In this document: piece by piece, positions 41,201-52,560 of the stretch
Layout of the letters: each line of letters begins with the position of its first letter
Position numbering within the stretch: the stretch's first letter is position 1
From: Rhynchopus sp. YZ270_cl-10
Lineage: Eukaryota; Euglenozoa; Diplonemea; Diplonemida; Diplonemidae
DNA length: 64,000 bases
Direction of reading: 5' to 3'
NCBI GenBank assembly: GCA_964035575.1
Contig: OZ037928.1
Coordinates: 992,001-1,056,000, forward strand
Translations under genes and position numbers: made by a program
Notes under the pieces: model-generated
The model's database searches: none
Told to the model about the DNA's origin: nothing
What the model saw: only the letters and a program-made list of their open reading frames with translations

Positions 41201-41420
41201 CACAGACGACGTTGCGAAACGTCCCATGCTGAAGCCACGAAAGTACATTGAGGACGGCCGGGACATGATGCTAAAGCAGAAGCCCGTCACTCTATGGAAC
41301 GATCCCGAGGAGCTAGGGTGCAACAACGCGTACTGGGGCTTCGGGAACGTAGCCCTGCACGAGGTGGTCCTTCACCCGCAGTCGTGGAATCTTAGCAGAA
41401 ATTCTATGCGAGTGGTATGA
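38207..41420 (+). CDS. Membrane-anchored sulfotransferase/glycosyltransferase-like fusion, two exons (951 aa)
   Basis: Exon 1 is 38207-40732 and exon 2 is 41091-41420, joined in phase 0 over a GT-AG intron. The ATG at 38207 is the first true ATG. A hydrophobic stretch near residues 10-28 (ACIGVGLCVLLLLIA) predicts a type II signal anchor, so the enzyme likely sits in the Golgi. About 165-460 resemble a sulfotransferase of the WSCD type: FWSFPGSGNTWIRFLIEQ carries the PAPS-binding P-loop-like motif, and LVVTRDPFAALWAEY the second one. About 540-920 (YITMAITGRNDNH, VEVIIVEWNPEP, GEFVLCWNADMLL) resemble GT-A-like glycosyltransferases of algae. Exon 2 supplies a conserved-looking end (FHQYHAGSWGSAGG) that would otherwise be lost. 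The final residues are less certain; a further exon is possible. Confidence 0.78.
40733..41090 (+). other. Spliceosomal intron of the sulfotransferase gene
   Basis: Donor AAG|GTATTT and acceptor TTCACAG|TAC; 358 bp with a long pyrimidine-rich tract (40975-41030). Reading through instead gives a C-tail of 45 residues of low quality, while splicing continues a sensible protein. Shows that the organism uses conventional cis-splicing. Confidence 0.85.
40921..40961. repeat. Perfect 18-bp hairpin inside the intron
   Basis: Arms CATGGATGTAGAAAGTAC and its exact reverse complement flank the loop GTGAA. Directly left of it stands AGCCACACCAAT, the terminus of the small TIR elements, so this may be a piece of a mobile element. 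Confidence 0.9.
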
Positions 41421-43100
41421 TGCGAAGAGTTCATGAGAGGGAGGGAGAGGGGGAGGGGGCGCAATTTTTTTTTTTTGTGACTGAGGGTGTGGGGGATGCG
41501 TTCAAGAATTAAACTCTTCCCTCCCCAAACCCCCCGTTTTCGTCTCTAGTGTTCTTTATCCAAAGCGTCGAGTGGATGTGTAATAATTTTGTTCAATGTT
41601 TTCCACTAACATACACATCACTCACGTTCATCAGTGGGAAAAAAAAATAAATCGCAAACCTTTTGTGGTGCGATAAAACGAAAATTGCTTTTTTTTGAAT
41701 CAAGTACCAACTCTCACAGCAGTATGACTAACTATTCTACCTTCTGTTCAGTAGAAGTAGTTAGTAAATTTTACTATGAAAACAATCATCAACCATCAAA
41801 CGATCACAACAGGTACGCGAACCCTTCGACCTTATCAACAACGCCCGCACCCCTGGCTGTGGCTGGAAGTACGTTCCTGGAGATAAATGGACAGAAGCCA
41901 AGCCACAATAGAGACACTCGAAGGGGACAACGGGATCACTTACCCTCCCCCTTTCCCCCCTACCTCCACTGTCTTTGCACTCATCCCTCACACCGCTCGG
42001 TTGGAGGGGGAGGGGGGCCGACATCTGGTATTTGCCGGAGGACAGCAAATAGGGTACTTCTTAGAATGGTTGTCCATTCTGAGTCTGAGCAAAAATCTGT
42101 GAAGTGAGTCACAGTGAGTTAATTTGGGTTACATTACGGTGGGGTGGGTTTGTGTGTGTGTGTGTGTGTGGGGTTTTTTTTAACGAATAATAACGAATAT
42201 GATAAGGTGACTAAGTACGAGAGGCTTAGGATCATCTTATAAACTTTTCTTTTTTTTTTGGGGGATGCAGAAAGCAGGGTAGATCCTTAGCGAAAGTGAA
42301 AATAAGGATTCGAGATTTTTTATTTTTTTTTCCTTTTTTTTTTTCCTTTTTTCTCTGGCCCATTTTTTTGGTTACCTACTAATTTCCAGCCACAGAGTAG
42401 CACCACCACGGTCCGCAATCGATCCGGAAAGTCAAAATAAGGGGAAAACCAAAAGGAAAAAAAGTAAAAGTTCGCTACCGTTTTTTTGGCTGGCCTTCGG
42501 CCCGCCAATGCCCCTTTAATATTTGTCTTCACTTCATAAGACAAGGACCAATGAGTCAGTGTCACCTTGCATAAGACAATTTTGAAGCATATTTTTGAAG
42601 AACACAATTACTATGTCCACAAACCCGCAAAGCGGACCATTGTAAAAAGGTTGGTGCTGAGGGTGGAGGTTTCGAAGAAGTGCGTGTGTGTTAAAGGTCG
42701 GGTATGGGTCACCTGTACGGAGTATGAGATCCAGTAATAAAGACTTCAACCGGACCAAGGCAGAAACACAACACTGTTAGGCCAAAATCCAAAAACCCAT
42801 AGGGCCCCAGTATTGTGGTCGAAAATCCCCACTTAATTTTTGGTGGGATTTTGAACTTTGCCCAAAAACTGCGAAAAAAAATTTCCGCTCGCTGCGCTCG
42901 CGGAGGTTCACCCAATGCGGTCTCGCCTACCCAAACTGGTGGTGCCTATTTAATTTTGAAAATTTTCTTGCTAATGCCGGGCACTACCACTTTTTTTCAG
43001 AATGTTTCTAGAAAGTATTACCCTTGTCAGAGGGCGCAGTGTCCGACAAGGGTCACAGCCAGAATGTGATTTAATTGTTCAAATGCCGAAGGAAAAGGAA
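41421..43100. other. AT-rich intergenic region
   Basis: Contains homopolymer runs, a (GT)n microsatellite at 42150-42171 and C-rich tracts. CCGCTCGCTGCGCTCGCGG near 42886 is a partly palindromic word that recurs near 43623. No coding frame is supported. Confidence 0.6.
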
Positions 43101-43104
43101 GCAT

Positions 43105-43545
43105 GCGAAATAATAAAAGTAGCGTACCGTGCGCCTGCGGCGCAGCTTGCAGCCCTGTTTGGCAGTAAAAATGTGCAATTTTGAGCGCAATTTTTTGAAA
43201 TGTTGCGTACCGAACTTTCGTTTCAGCAAAACCTGGAAGTAAAATTTACGGTAACTGGTGAAAATTACCAACGACAGTGCCGTTTTATGGCAACATTTTC
43301 AGAAATGTTGCGTACCGTGGCTTCGCCATGGGTGCCACGACCGCCGTTTCTTTTCGTAAATATACTGTCACTGCGCGTGCCTGGTGCAAATATCAATACA
43401 GTGCCGAACTCCGCAGTAGGATCCGAGGAACTCTCACATTCCGCCGGAGGCCCTAACGAGCTGGGTTGGGCTCGACCGAGTTTCAGAGAAAACCCCCAAA
43501 ACCTATATTATCCCCTGGGGTTTAGTTATACGACAGCTGAGATGT
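43105..43545 (+). repeat. Dispersed repeat R1, copy 3
   Basis: Shares GTACCGTGGCTTCGCCA, ACCGCCGTTTCTTTTCG, AGTGCCGAACTCCGCAGT and CCTATATTATCCCCTG with the two fuller copies, but is more diverged and shorter. Its left edge (GTAGCGTACCGTGCGCC) has an inverted partner at 45600-45630. Confidence 0.75.
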
Positions 43546-44890
43546 GTAAAACACCACTATTCTGCCTCAGTACAGTACCAACCTGCTTGTTGGATTTTTT
43601 TTTTTAGACCGTCACTCAATTTTTCCGCTCGCTGCGCGAGCGGACAAACCATCAACCCCCACGATTTCCCAAAAACCTGAAAGTTAGCGTCAGGCCTGCG
43701 CGGAAAAAATTCAAAAACGGGAGAGAAAAAAAAAGGAAAAAAACGAAAATAAATCTGGGGTTTTTAGCGTTTTTAGCGAAAATAAGGATCTACCCTGGCA
43801 GAAAGTGTTATGGACGAGAGAGGGTGGGTGGCTGCAAACAGAAATGTTTTGTAGTAACGTCGATGGGCATTGGGGGTAAGGGGGTAGGCTCGAGGATGAA
43901 AACGACGGTGAAATAAAACGTCTTGGTTTGTGGTTTTGTACGTTTTTGTACTTTTTTTTTTTGTGTGCTTGCCCTGCAAAAAATAGCAACTCTCACAAAC
44001 TGGCGACGTTATGTTGTCTTTCACTATTTTTCTTTTGTGGTTTTCATCGTTGTAAGCCGACCTCACAAAAAACGGTGAAAATCACAACGTAAAAAACCAC
44101 AAGCCAAGTCATTTTTACTTCACCATCGTATGGGTCTGTTGAGAACAGTCCAAATGCTATGTGCACTGTTTCAGGATAAATCTGTTCACACGGTGGCCAG
44201 TTTGCTGTGGGAGAGCGTCAAAAGTGGACGAAATATACTGGTTGAGAATTGGTCTCCCACGGGAGTGCGTCTGGGAGAGCATACGCTCTTCCAATCGGGA
44301 GAGTGTGTTCTCAAAAAAAAAAAAAACGTCAATTTTTTTTATTATGCTCACCCGCTCAAACTGGCCACCGTGCAGCTATCTTACAGTTGAGTGTTCGCTG
44401 CACACACAGGTACTATGCGCTTCTCTAGGATTTACTGTGTGTACGAGAGAAGGCTATCTCTGCCCTTGTAGCTAAGTGCATTTGTTATGGAACAACCTTC
44501 GTTTTTTTTTTTTTTTTTTTTTTTTTGTTTTTTTTTTTTTTTGTTCGAGGCAGGGTTCTCGCAATCTTCAACACTTTTGAAAACGTTGAAGATTATAAGG
44601 ACTTTTTTTTCCACCCCAAAAAACTTTTTTTTACAAGACCTTCCGAGCAGGGTTGTTTCTAGGATCTCGTTTTTTTTTCTCGGGGGGGTCAATTTTTTTC
44701 CCGAAAAAAAAATTTTTTTCACCCGGAAAAAATGGGTTTTCAGGTGTTTTTGGGTGTATTCCGAGCTTTCTCGACGACGCCTCGATCTCATTGAGAAAAC
44801 CCCATACCCCAAGACTCAGAATATCATGGTGGTATGTAGCTTCTGTGAGGGTATGAAACAGGGAAAGAAACGGTGTCCATAGCACCCAAA
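43546..44890. other. AT-rich intergenic region, no gene seen
   Basis: Long T and A runs (44495-44545 and others), with GTGCAAATG-like unique stretches. Apparent frames are short, hydrophobic from poly-T, and on both strands. Confidence 0.6.
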
Positions 44891-44975
44891 GTTTTGGCGA
44901 AGCCACGGTACGCAACATTTCTAAAATTGCGCTTAAAATTGCACTATTTTACAGCCAAACTATGTCATGGGAAGG
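44891..44975 (-). repeat. R1 fragment, inverted
   Basis: TGGCGAAGCCACGGTACGCA and AAATTGCGCTTAAAATTGCA are the reverse complement of the left part of R1. Confidence 0.75.
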
Positions 44976-45329
44976 GTGTGATGTAAGCTTGCGCCGCAGG
45001 CGAGGAGATGGGTGTCAGGTGGGAGAGGGTGGGAAGATGGGTGAAAAATTTACCCCAAAAAATATTTTTTTTGTGAAGATTTTTAAGTTAAAAATCTTTC
45101 AACGATTTTTTCCATATATTTTTGTTGAAGATTTTTAGACTAAAAATCTTCAGTGCGAGAACCCTGGTTCGAGGCAGGGTTTTTTCTAGGATTTTTTTTT
45201 TTCAGATCTGGGGGGGGACGCAAAAAACCCACCCAAAAAAATTTTTTTTTCGCAGGTGCAAGCAGGGTTTCCGCTTATCTTCATGGAAAATTTTTCCAAA
45301 ACCGTGAAGATATGTCCAAAAAGGGGTCA

Positions 45330-45640
45330 AAAATTTTCGCGCTCCGCGCAAAAAAGCCCGTTCATTTCACGTAAATACGTGATAACGTGGGATGGTAACG
45401 TACATCAAGAACCAACCCTTTTTCTCATGTTCCCACGGAACATTCCCTCAGTACAAGAAGAAACGGCGGTCATGATATCAGAACTTTCTGGCGAAGCCAC
45501 GGTACGCAACATTTCAAAAAATTGTGACCTAAAATTGAACATTTGTACAGCCAAACTATGGTAGAGGGCTGTGGGATTCCGCTCATAAGTTTTGAGTTGC
45601 GCCGCAGGCGCACGGTACGCTACTTTTTTGATTTTTGCCG
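45330..45640 (-). repeat. R1-related repeat, inverted partner of 21598-21840 and 43105-43250
   Basis: TCGCGCTCCGCGCAAAA, CGTGGGATGGTAACGTACAT, AAACGGCGGTCATGA, GGCGAAGCCACGGTACGCAA and GCGCCGCAGGCGCACGGTAC appear in that order, each reversed relative to the other copies. Confidence 0.78.
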
Positions 45641-45896
45641 ATCCCTTATTCTCACTCTTTGTTCGGTCCGTCAAATGGTGCAAAGATTGAGTGAATTGGG
45701 GGCACGGTCTGAAACTTCACCTCGCTATATCCTCTTCACAATGATGCCAGGAAGGGGATAAGACGCACTTCGCGCGCGCTCGACTCCCTGCCTCCCCTTT
45801 TTTTCTGGTGTGGGTTACGTACGTGGTGTCCCAAATGGGGGGTCTGTGCGGGTGTCCCCAACCACCCCCCATATCCTTTTTTCCCCAAGTCAAAAT

Positions 45897-45920
45897 GCGT
45901 CCCCCCCCGGGGGGGGACGC
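45897..45920. repeat. Perfect 24-bp G/C palindrome
   Basis: GCGT, eight C, eight G, then ACGC. It is followed at once by further C and G runs up to 45970. It can form a cruciform, and each strand's G runs can stack. Assembly of such a sequence is error-prone, so exact run lengths need care. Confidence 0.85.
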
Positions 45921-46184
45921 GTTTCCCCCCAAAATCTGGGGGGGGGACGCCGTCCCCCCCCGTCCCCCCCTAGAAAAAACCCTGCGAGGTACAACTGTTC
46001 ACGAGCGGGGCTGTTGTATTTCAAGTAAATTTTTCCCTTTTTTTTTCTTCTTTTTTCTTTTGCCAGAATCACACTCTGACAAACACCGTGCGCTGGTCAG
46101 AGGTCTGACCAGGTAATACCTGGTCAGATTTATGACCAGGTACCTGGTCACATTTACCCGGGTAAGTACCCAGGCGCCCAGGTG

Positions 46185-46293
46185 ACCAGGTACCCAGGTA
46201 CCCAGGTACCCAGGTACCCAGGTACCCAGGTACCCAGGTACCCAGGTACCCAGGTACCCAGGTACCCAGGTACCCAGGTACCCAGGTACCCAG
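46185..46293. repeat. Minisatellite (AGGTACCC)n
   Basis: About 13 copies of an 8-bp unit that is nearly its own reverse complement (GGTACC core). CTGGGTACCC also occurs in the opposite arm near 49379, so the array grew from a word shared by both arms. The frames it opens are artefacts. Confidence 0.92.
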
Positions 46294-47269
46294 GTCCAGG
46301 TCCAGGAACAGGTACCCAGGAACAAGAAAAAAGTCGTGAAAGAGCAACCACAGCTCCACATGACAAACACAAAAGTGTCCAGTCACGTGGGGCATTCATG
46401 CACTGAGGAGATAATGATCCAACAATTTACAAGAAAGATTACTTAACCTACTGCTGGAAATTGCCAGGTCGTAGTAACACACAAAGTGTGCCTCCGTTCG
46501 GGAAGACCGGATATTCTAGAGACCAAAAAGGCCTCAAGAATATCTTCCGGTAGTCAAGGTATAACCGAGTGAACGGCCCAAGACCCCCGTGGAGAAGTTA
46601 AATGTTGTAATGCTATCAGGTAGAAACTGCGAACACTGTCTTACCCTCCTCAATGCATGGTGGTTGATGTCTTCCGCAACAAATTTCCTGTACCCAGGTA
46701 CCCAGGTTCCCAGACCCACGCAGTACCACGTCGCAGTACTACGCAAAATTTACCACCAGACCCTGTCTTCGTGCACCTGAAGTACAACGCCGCAGACAGG
46801 CCAAACATGCGTTGGACTCAGAGGAATGCCCGCTGTGCAGGTATCATGAGAACCAACTCCCAGAAACAAGGGGCGCCTTTTGGCGGGCGTTGTTGAGGGT
46901 GTTTGGGGTGCAAAGTTTTCCACAATTTTGATGCGCGGGTACAGAAGTGTTGTCTTGTTCTTTCATCTCTAGGAAATGTAAATGTCAATCGCGTTTAACT
47001 ACCACGAGGGCTTGTTCAGTGAACCCACAAGGGGTCGAAGGGGGTTGGTTATCCCATATCTATCAAAGGTTGTGTCGACCAGGCTAAACCACTATGTTAC
47101 GCTGTACGTTGTTAAATCCGAAGAAATAACACTTTAGCAGCCGCAGGAAGTTTGCTAAAAAGAGTGCCTCACGCTACACAAACCACCACCCGCGATTGAC
47201 TTAGATGTTATAACAAAGAGAATTCAGAACAAAACAACACCCTGCCCCATACACACTAAATTGTCATGC

Positions 47270-47475
47270 TTCAAGAGCATGCCTGGGCCAAAATTACTGT
47301 TGACAAAAAAGGCAACAAGACCACCCACAAGGAGTGTGAAATGTGCACTGGTTTTCTGGGGGAACGCAATATTTTCTTGTGTCTAGTCCTCCGGAAGCAG
47401 AGGACAGACTTTCCGGAAGGTTTCCAAAGTCGAATTTCTTGCACTAGCTATGCTCCCTGGGTTAAATGGCAATAG
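47270..47475 (+). pseudogene. Coding remnant in left arm of the giant inverted repeat
   Basis: An open frame ends HKECEMCTGFLGERNIF, then FQSRISCTSYAPWVKWQ. The reverse-strand remnant at 48642-48845 has NCALVFWGNKQYFL and LQSRISCTSYAPWVDG. The shared peptide order suggests duplicated remains of one gene. Family unknown. Confidence 0.35.
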
Positions 47476-48489
47476 CAGTGACTGACAAAATATTCCCACC
47501 CCCCAGGTCTTCGTCCACAAACCCAAAATAGATTGATGTGGGTGAAGCCTTTCGGATTTTTGAGTTGTTGATAGAATGTCGAAGAGCGGCGAAACTTCTC
47601 ATCGCAATCACGGATGCAGTTTAGATTTCACGATCCTGTGATGAGTGTAAATGTGGGGTGTGATTAAGTTATGGTGTATAAACGCAGTACTGTAAAATCG
47701 TTTAATTTGTCACCTACAATTCTTCCGTCCCTAATACAGAAAGTATCACTCAAGGCTGTACTTTAAAAAGTGGACACAAAAAATCGCCCAACGTAATGTG
47801 AGGGGGTGACAAAATTCATTTATGACTGATATTTCAACTCGGTTAATTAGGGTGTGACAAATTAAACGATTTTCCAGTATTAAAGATGAGGTTAATGAAG
47901 AAAGACTTTAAGTGGTAATAACTATGCATTGCCGTGAAATAAGGTAGCCTTTTTTTCACGCCACAGCGGATTTCCTGCTGCACTAATGGTTCCCAAGCGA
48001 AGCGAGGGGACCATGTATAAGTATTTACCGAGCGAAGCGAGGTGAATATTATGTGCAGCAGGTAACGAGCACGCCTGCAGAAGTTAAAAAACGGCTGCCT
48101 TATGACAAGCAATATGTAAGTTTATTCCGATTACACAAAGTAGGGGTAGTCTGCAAGCACCAGCCAAAAAAGAGTGAGATCGGTGATCAGGGAAAACAAA
48201 CACCACCACACAACAACTTGACAACCACTAAAGGAATGAATCTACACTAGTGCCTGACAGTTAAACATATTTACATACCTTGTCTTCATCGTAACCTGCG
48301 CCTTCGCTGCTGTCAAGGTGCCTTCTCTGGGTACAGTGCCCAGTGTCCAGTACAGAAAAAAAATTCGTCTAAAAAATCGAGTACGCAAAACCACATTTTA
48401 GACATTTTAGACCCCTACAGAGGCTCAAAAGTGCCAAATTTTGCTTTTATGGCCTCAAATCGTAAAAATTAGCTACTACAGTTATACAT

Positions 48490-48613
48490 AGCGCTCCAAT
48501 TAGACTCTAACTAGATAATTAGAGTCGGCAGTTCGAGTATAATTAGAGTCTTTAAAACTCTAACTGAACTCTAATACTCTAACTGGACTCTAATTAGAGT
48601 CTAATTAGAGTCC
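48490..48613. repeat. TTAGAGT-type palindromic repeat cluster, left
   Basis: Many copies of CTAATTAGAGT and ACTCTAACTG words in both orientations. A similar cluster lies at 49662-49830. Outside the clusters ATACATAGCGCT (48486) and AGCGCTATGTAT (49828) are inverted, so 48475-49850 may be an element nested in the larger inverted repeat. Confidence 0.7.
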
Positions 48614-48641
48614 TATAAGAGGGTCAATAAAGAGGGGCACA

Positions 48642-48845
48642 TCAATCAATGCTATAGCCATCAACCCAGGGGGCATAGCTAGTGCAAGAAATTCGACTTT
48701 GTAATCCAGAAAGTCTGTTCTCTGCTTGCAGAGAACCAGACACAAGAAAATATTGTTTGTTCCCCCAGAACACCAGTGCACAATTCACACTCCTTGTGGA
48801 TGGTCTTGTTGCCTTTTTAGCACAGGAATTTTGGCCCAGGGGCAT
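48642..48845 (-). pseudogene. Coding remnant in right arm of the giant inverted repeat
   Basis: Counterpart of the left-arm remnant on the opposite strand, sharing LQSRISCTSYAPW. Decayed, no family assigned. Confidence 0.35.
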
Positions 48846-49661
48846 GCACTTGAAGCATGGCTATTTAGTCAGTTGACTCCCCAGTAGTGTGTATGGGGCA
48901 GTGTTGTTTTGTTATGAATTCTCTTTGGTATTGTCGATCGCGGGTAGTTGTTCAACGCGAGGCTTGGATCTCTCCTGGGTTCATAAGTAGTATTTCTTCG
49001 GCTGAAATGAACGTATGCTCGCTATAGATTTCCCGTCAACACAGCCTTTGATACTGGGATTACCCCTTCGACCCCTTAGTGGTAGTTAAATTCGATTGAT
49101 ATTTACATTCCTACAGATGAAAGAACAAGACACCACTTCTGTACCCGCGCATCAACATTTGTAGAAAATTTTGCACCCGAAACACCTTCAATAATGCCCC
49201 TTGTTGCTGGGAGTTTCTCATGTTTGATACCTGCACAACAGGCATTCCTCTGAGTCCAACGCTGCTTGGCCTGTCTGCGGCGTTGCACCGAAGGTGCACA
49301 TAGAGTTTTTGCATCGCATTCCCTAATGTATGGGGCACTCACACTTGAGGGCATGTGCCACTGCGCGGGTCTGAGTACCTGGGTACCCATAGCTGAGAAT
49401 AAGCCGGGTCCCGAATCCCGGTACTGGGTACTAGGTACAGTAGGACTAGGACTAGGCCCCCACCCTCCCGCGACCGGGTCCCCGACCCGCTTTCAGGCCG
49501 ACCACAGCGCCTTCACATATTGTGTCCCAGTCCGGCTGAGAACTCGGTTCCCCAAGTCTAATTTTCAGCTATGTGGGTAACTGGGCACCTGGGTCCTACA
49601 GAGGAACCTTAGGGGAACCGGTTCCTTACGGCGTTTGCACCTACAAGAAGCCTATTGTTTT

Positions 49662-49830
49662 ACTCTAATTAGACTATAATTAGAGTGTAGTTAGAGTCTA
49701 ATTATGCTCTAACTGCACTCTAATTATAGTCTAATTGAAGAAAAGCGACTCTAATTATACTCTAACTGGACTCTAACTGACTTGGCCCAAAATCCCAGAC
49801 TCTAATTATACCCTAATACTCTAATTAGAG
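49662..49830. repeat. TTAGAGT-type palindromic repeat cluster, right
   Basis: Runs of CTCTAATTA, TAATTAGAGT and ACTCTAACTG, partner of the left cluster. Confidence 0.7.
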
Positions 49831-50351
49831 CGCTATGTATATACAGTACACGGGGTATGACCGTATTTTGGCTGAAATTTTGACTTGAAAATTTTTTTCA
49901 ACATTTGCCCAATCTGAGGTTTTCTTTGGATTTTTTGGGCCATTTTATGACCTACCACGGCCAGTTTTGGGCAAAAAAGTTATTTTTTCTTTGGTCAAAA
50001 ATCGCCTTGTCTAACCACTGTTTAGTGTAGGATTGTTCAAATACGTGTATTTGGTGAAACCCCAGATGGTCAAAACACCCGAATTTTGCGTTTTTTTGCA
50101 TTTTTCGGTGCCCCAAGACCCAACCCAGAGGCCAAATTTTTCCCGAAAAAAAAATTTTTTTTTTTGAGATTTTTCGATTTTTTGCTAAGGTGATGCCCAT
50201 ACAAAATGTACAGGGTGCACACAAATAGCCGTGGAATAAATTCTAGATGCTCTAAACTGCTCGTAAGTGCCTTTATTTGCACTTTTAGCCCAGTTTTGAG
50301 GTCATATGGACCCACCAAGGGCATTTTTGTGTTGTCAAAAAAAAAAAAAAA

Positions 50352-50534
50352 ACCTGGTCACAGTGGCCAAATACCTGGTCACTGACCAGGTATACCTGGT
50401 CATGACCAGGTATACCTGGTCAATACCTGGTCATTGACCAGGTATACCTGGTCATGACCAGGTGTACCTGGTCAATCTGACCAGGTCAAAACCTGGTCAT
50501 ATTACCTGGTCAACTGACCAGGTATCCTCTGACC
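50352..50534. repeat. Palindromic TGACCAGGT/ACCTGGTCA cluster
   Basis: About 15 occurrences of ACCTGGTCA or its reverse complement, often as TGACCAGGTATACCTGGTCA, fill this stretch. Fewer copies lie in the opposite end at 46091-46150. The dense clustering at both ends looks like repeated binding or recognition sites of an element. Confidence 0.85.
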
Positions 50535-50924
50535 AGCGCACGGTGAACGTACGCCCAAGAGGTCTCAATAAGAAAGACAGAGACCCTTTTGTCTTAGGCG
50601 GTATTAACTCCCCCATATCCCCACTACCCCTCTCCGCCAAAATGCAATAAAGAAAAAAAAAAAATACATGCCACTGGTACTGATGTGATTTCCCCCCAAA
50701 AATTAGGCGAACAAAAGGCCCTTCAAGTGTGTGTCCCAAACCCCCCATACGGGGTCACACTAACCGCGACGGGGGGGTTTTTTTTTGAGTAGATTAGACA
50801 ACTGAGAGTCGCAGGTTCGTCTTGCAAACCTGTTTATTTCGTTATTCATTATTTTTATGAATATGTGCGCACGAGAGGCACATTCATCTTACAAGTCTGA
50901 GAACTTTTTTTTCTTCTTTTTTTT

Positions 50925-51007
50925 AATGGTGTGGCTAAAACCAACCCAAATACTGGCACAAAATAAGTACAAAAATTACACTTTATTTTTGGAGTTAGCC
51001 ACACCAA
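50925..51007. mobile_element. Small TIR element (MITE-like), about 80 bp
   Basis: TGGTGTGGCTAA at the left and TTAGCCACACCA at the right are perfect inverted repeats. The interior is AT-rich without ORF. Same terminal family as 38026-38096. Confidence 0.75.
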
Positions 51008-52435
51008 TTTTTCTTTTCTTTTTTTTTTATACATTTCGCAGTGCCTGCGTCCCAGAGGCGTTTCCACTAATCAACTTCACTTTTTATTGTGTCACCTCAT
51101 GAAAGGAGGAGAAACAAAGCATTTTGAACACACTTTTGCGGTTCTAGGGACGAACCCGCGCTGCAGAAGCCACCTCCTCACCCCAAACAGGTCGAGGTGT
51201 TGTGCGTTGCACCACAACCTTTGTCCCCTATGGGTGTCATCGTGTGATGAGTGTTAAGTAATTCTATTGTATTGTACCAGTCGAAAGCACGGTGCAATCT
51301 TTTAGTATCTTTTTTGTGCTTTCATCCGGATGGCTGGCATCGTACAGTGGGTCAGTCGGAGGTGCCTGCATTAATAGCTTCACAGTATGAGTGGTACCCC
51401 AGAAATCGAGAGTACTAACTACGCAAGAAGTACGCAATATGGGGTCATCAGGATCACCAATGAAGGAAAGTTTGCGTTATCTAGGTAGGAGATCACATAC
51501 GGGGAGTGACGGGGAGGATAGGGGAGAGGTAACAACAACAACAAAAAATAAAGTGAAAAACTGGAGTACTAGATTACAGTACCACGCTATGACGCTTACT
51601 CAAAAGAAGGAGAAGAAGAAGTGTATTTTCCCCCCCCTCCTTTTTTCCCGCCTTTCATCTTGGGGGTGATGCACAGCTGTATATTTGTGTTCACCAGGAA
51701 GTCATATCAGATGTAATCTGCAGTTACATCTGATGGTGTGGTGCTGAAACAGTCAAAAAAAAAAAAAAAAAAAAAAAAACAAACACACACATCAGGCCTG
51801 GGCCTAAAGTGGGTGCCCGGGGCCCGATTTTGATTTTATTTTATTTTTTCTAAGGATTTTAAACGGGGGAAAAATTATTTTTTCTAAGGATTTTATACGG
51901 GGAAAGTTTATTTTTCTAAGGGTTTTTCTTAGGGGAAAAAGTCTGGGGGGTCGGGCCGGGCCCCGTGTGGCTGAGAATAACTCGCACTCTGCCCGGGGAG
52001 TGCGGTACCAAGCCATAATGAACAAAAAAAAGTCTCCACCCCGCTTCCTTCGGTCTCGTCCCTTTCACCTCCCGCACAACAGAATAAATAATAATACAGT
52101 ATGGTGCGTGTGACTGCAAACGTCGAGGGAACCTTGCTTCTTGCAGTGCTGCAAGTGCTCGCCACCACGGTGGTAGCAAAGTGCATTGCGTTGGCGCACT
52201 TGGGCAGGCCCTGACGGCACTGAGGAACGAAAAAGAAAAATAATTCAGCGCCGCCCAGGGCTGCACCTTAAAAAAAAATTTGCCTGCGGCGCCATTTTTG
52301 GGTGATCTATGAACGGGGAGAGATTTTTTCACTAGCTCTCAGTAAGCTCTCACAGGCTCTCACAGACTCTCACAAGGTCTCACAGCCTGTTACGTGTCCC
52401 ACGGAGACGATCATAGATCACCCAATTTTCCCTTT
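51008..52435. other. Intergenic with dispersed repeats
   Basis: 51311-51381 repeats 37792-37861. At 51717-51742 CAGATGTAA and TTACATCTG form a hairpin, and a long A run follows. TTTTCTAAGGATTTTA words recur at 51846-51925. No gene seen. Confidence 0.55.
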
Positions 52436-52439
52436 TTTG

Positions 52440-52560
52440 CTCTGCAAAAAAGGATTCGCTGAGTGGCTTTGTGGTGTAAAAGCTGCATTTTTTATACCGT
52501 ACCCTAATTTTTTTTCGCCTGCGGCGCCGTTTTATATTCATCCCGAACATTCGGGGTGCA
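52440..52560 (+). repeat. Dispersed repeat R2, copy 2
   Basis: GTGGTGTAAAAGCTGCA, ATACCGTACCCTAA and TTTTCGCCTGCGGCGCC match 22110-22205. Confidence 0.65.

Larger units (their letters stand above)
46084..50545. mobile_element. Giant imperfect inverted repeat, probably a decayed mobile element
   Basis: Both outer ends carry CACCGTGCGCTGGTCAGAGG in opposite orientation (46084-46103 and 50526-50545). Inside, three further segments pair in inverted order: about 46720-47000 with 49100-49390, 47020-47070 with 49020-49080, and 47290-47475 with 48645-48840. They are about 75-85% alike. Arms of roughly 1.4-1.9 kb flank a centre of about 1.1 kb. Fragments of frames in both arms share SRISCTSYAPW, so the arms once encoded the same protein. 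No transposase motif is recognised. Confidence 0.65.

Noticed and set aside
46069-46406. PGYLGTWV-repeat proteins on the reverse strand
   Set aside because: Readings of the 8-bp AGGTACCC minisatellite.
46084-50545. CRISPR-like reading of the repeated TGACCAGGT and TTAGAGT words
   Set aside because: Units are not separated by spacers of regular length, and the DNA is eukaryotic.
51143-51232. tRNA-like stretch on the reverse strand with GGGTTCGTCCC
   Set aside because: The B-box-like word is present, but the T arm has only three pairs and no acceptor stem or anticodon arm can be formed.
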